Under the pieces are notes generated by a model. The model was given only the letters and a program-made list of their open reading frames with translations, was not told where the DNA came from and did no database searches. Below, piece by piece: positions 62,101 through 64,000 of a stretch of DNA of 64,000 nucleotides. Position 1 is the first letter of the stretch. Every line of letters begins with the position of its first letter. The stretch lies in NCBI GenBank assembly GCA_900239685.1, contig OENT01000188.1, forward strand, positions 1-64,000. The letters run 5' to 3'. Source of the DNA: Rotaria macrura. Its lineage: Eukaryota; Rotifera; Eurotatoria; Philodinida; Philodinidae. A program made the position numbers and the translations under genes.

Positions 62101-64000
62101 TAAGTTCAATTCACATAAATATCATATTATACGGTTGTACTTTTCGATTAGCTGTTAACAATAGGATCTCTACTGGGGAAAAGAAAACTTATTCATTATT
62201 CAAACTCATTGACTACTGAATTAATTAATTCATGTACATGCAAATATTTATATATAAATATATATAGATCTTTGAAAAGCAAAAGCTGAAGTCCACATCT
62301 CTAAAAATACAATCATTGTTTGAACACATTGTTTTTGAAAAGCTACTTTCGTATAGTGAAAGTGTGTCGAGTTTTCTACTACAACTTCAATTTATATTTT
62401 AGTTTCTTTTTGTACATTATCGAAATAAATTGAGTAAGATAAAGATATCCTAGTGTCGAGATTCTCACACAAATTCGATTTTATTATAGTTATCAAAATT
62501 AATTAAAAAAGATTTTTCATCACTGTAGAACTATCTTGATATACTCTATATGTTGAACCTGTTTTTCTTTTCTTTTTTCATTCATCTATTGAAACATAAT
62601 TTGAGTAAAGCGAACATAACCTGCATCGACAAGGAACAAAAAAACATCTTACTTTCCTGCCTTTTTTTCAAGGATAAATTTTGATAGAATTCGAAATTCT
62701 CTATTATTCTAAACTTTTGAAACAGAAAAAAAAATGAAAAATAAACGTATCACGAAGTAAACAAAAACTTCTTATTTTTATTGCCTGTCAAAGTGATAGT
62801 TAACAAATCTAGTGGATGATAGAGAATTTCAAATTCACCGAGCATCTATAATTAGTTTTTTAAAACATAATTTTCCATTAGACTAATGAATGAAAAGAAT
62901 ATATTAAGTATACAGGATGATAGAAAATTTCAAGATGAAATTTTTATGACAGTAGCAAAATCAAGTCCGAAGAAATCTCGTCATGAGAATAATTGTACTA
63001 TGCTCGATTTATTTTGATATGTCATAAGCAAGACATAAAAGATATGTAGACAGAATGATAGAAGAAAGCTCGACGAGCTTTCAAAATATGTAATTAGTTT
63101 TAAAAAAAACGATTCAAGTAAAATACGGAATGCTACTTTTGCTTTTCATGAATATGAACTAGTTGAACGAGATTGCTGCAAAATACTCTACAGTCATGAT
63201 TTGTATTCTATGAGTGACATACTCGAAACATTACTCAAGTAACTTTGATGATTATCTTAGAGTAATTAACTCACAATTGACTGTTAGTATGAGAATATGA
63301 CTTGCTTAATAGAAAATTTTTTTGGAGTCAAATCTGATGGGCTCTAGAAATAGGATTATCTATTTTATTTCCATTATTAGCAAATCGAATTGTTTCTCAA
63401 TGGATGACTTCACTTATTGGATTATTGGAAAAGGGACTTTTTTTCCAGTTCACATCGAAACTTGTATTGGCTTATTTATAATTGCTTTTAGATATAAAAT
63501 TTCTTGCTTGACTACGACAAGCAATGTATTAACTTAATCAATTTTGAGCTTTAACACGCTTCTATTGAAACTAGATGATTAAGAAATCTTAAATAATTCG
63601 TAATAACATCCTTCAAGAAGATTGATAATGTTCTTTGATAGAGATGTTCGAAATAAGATATTAAAAATTTATTGAAAAGCAGTATAATCAAAAAACAAAT
63701 GTTTTACATGTATATGTTTTCTTTCAAGGTCAGTTTGCTCTCATTTGACATAAATTGAATTAGACTAGAAATACTTTCTAAATTGAAAGCATTGTTTTAT
63801 TACAGTATCTTTTGCGTCGAATATCAATTAAACCAAACTTACAATTATAGATCGAAGTAAGAAGTAGAATAGTGCCATCTATGACTATGAAAAGTGCTAC
63901 TTATTCAATTAGAGACCTAAGAAAGAGTTTTAGAAAAGCGAGTCAATTATTTAGAGTAATGTATGTATCAATCAGAAATTGTTGGGTTTACTACTGAAAT
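62101..64000. other. Kv4 intron or 3' flank, no exon recognised
   Basis: The Kv4 frame runs on past the donor for 39 codons to a TGA at 62217-62219. This could be an intron-retained end, but it lacks the C-terminal motifs of the family. The rest is AT-rich with no exon that I can support. The frame at 63322-63537 (+) matches nothing known. Confidence 0.4.

Noticed and set aside
61820-62219. Continuation of Kv4 past the 62100 donor to a TGA as the true C-terminus
   Set aside because: The donor GTAAGT is strong, and the extra 39 codons lack any Kv4 C-terminal feature; kept only as a possible retained-intron end.
1-64000. CRISPR arrays, operon-type bacterial genes, rRNA genes
   Set aside because: No regularly spaced repeats, no ribosomal-RNA-like segments and no bacterial gene organisation; every supported gene is animal-type and nearly all carry introns.

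Overview
The window is nuclear DNA of a small-genome animal, most likely a bdelloid rotifer (Adineta/Rotaria-like). Reasons: AT-rich sequence; typical animal proteins split by many 50-76 nt GT-AG introns mixed with a minority of 350-2400 nt introns; decayed TGTGGG-type motifs, which I recall as the bdelloid telomere repeat; and 3' splice-site-like motifs just before many start codons, as expected where spliced-leader trans-splicing is used. Gene identities come from reading translated exons and joining them in phase by eye; no database search was run.

Layout. 1-4279: no recognisable gene. 4288-6225: an island of higher-GC sequence holding several units in which TGTGG-rich and CCACA-rich stretches face each other, with a small secreted H-type lectin gene (minus) inside. 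7956-8570 (+): AK6/hCINAP adenylate kinase. 9853-14493 (-): TTC12, 14 exons, 689 aa. 14494-14729: short divergent promoter. 14730-18838 (+): condensin subunit NCAPH/Barren, 763 aa. 18970-27212 (-): a secreted four-domain fasciclin (FAS1) protein, 1161 aa, convergent with NCAPH. 27213-34759: 7.5 kb without a gene I can support, with weak transposon-like remnants. 34760-36999 (+): poly(ADP-ribose) glycohydrolase PARG, 12 exons, 529 aa. 38830-49604 (-): a DNMBP/Tuba-type protein (SH3x3, Pro-rich, DH, BAR, SH3x2; 1237 aa) with a phase-compatible alternative first exon. 49841-50281 (-): TRAPPC2/sedlin. 50468-50772 (-): COX7C. 50950-53556 (-): a SMARCE1/BAF57 homologue that appears to lack the HMG box. 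53557-58993: 5.4 kb of intergenic sequence. 58994 onward (+): Shal-type Kv4 potassium channel, 3' end not found in the window.

SMARCE1, COX7C, TRAPPC2 and DNMBP lie head to tail with gaps of 177, 186 and 236 nt. The three downstream genes each have a TTTTAG/TTTCAG-like acceptor 0-33 nt before the ATG and the first one does not, so this is a candidate operon resolved by trans-splicing. The other genes are ordinary housekeeping, ciliary, chromosome or neuronal genes with no evident shared pathway. All multi-exon models listed as whole close in frame (total coding length divisible by three), which is the main internal support for them; the lectin 5' end and the Kv4 3' end remain open.
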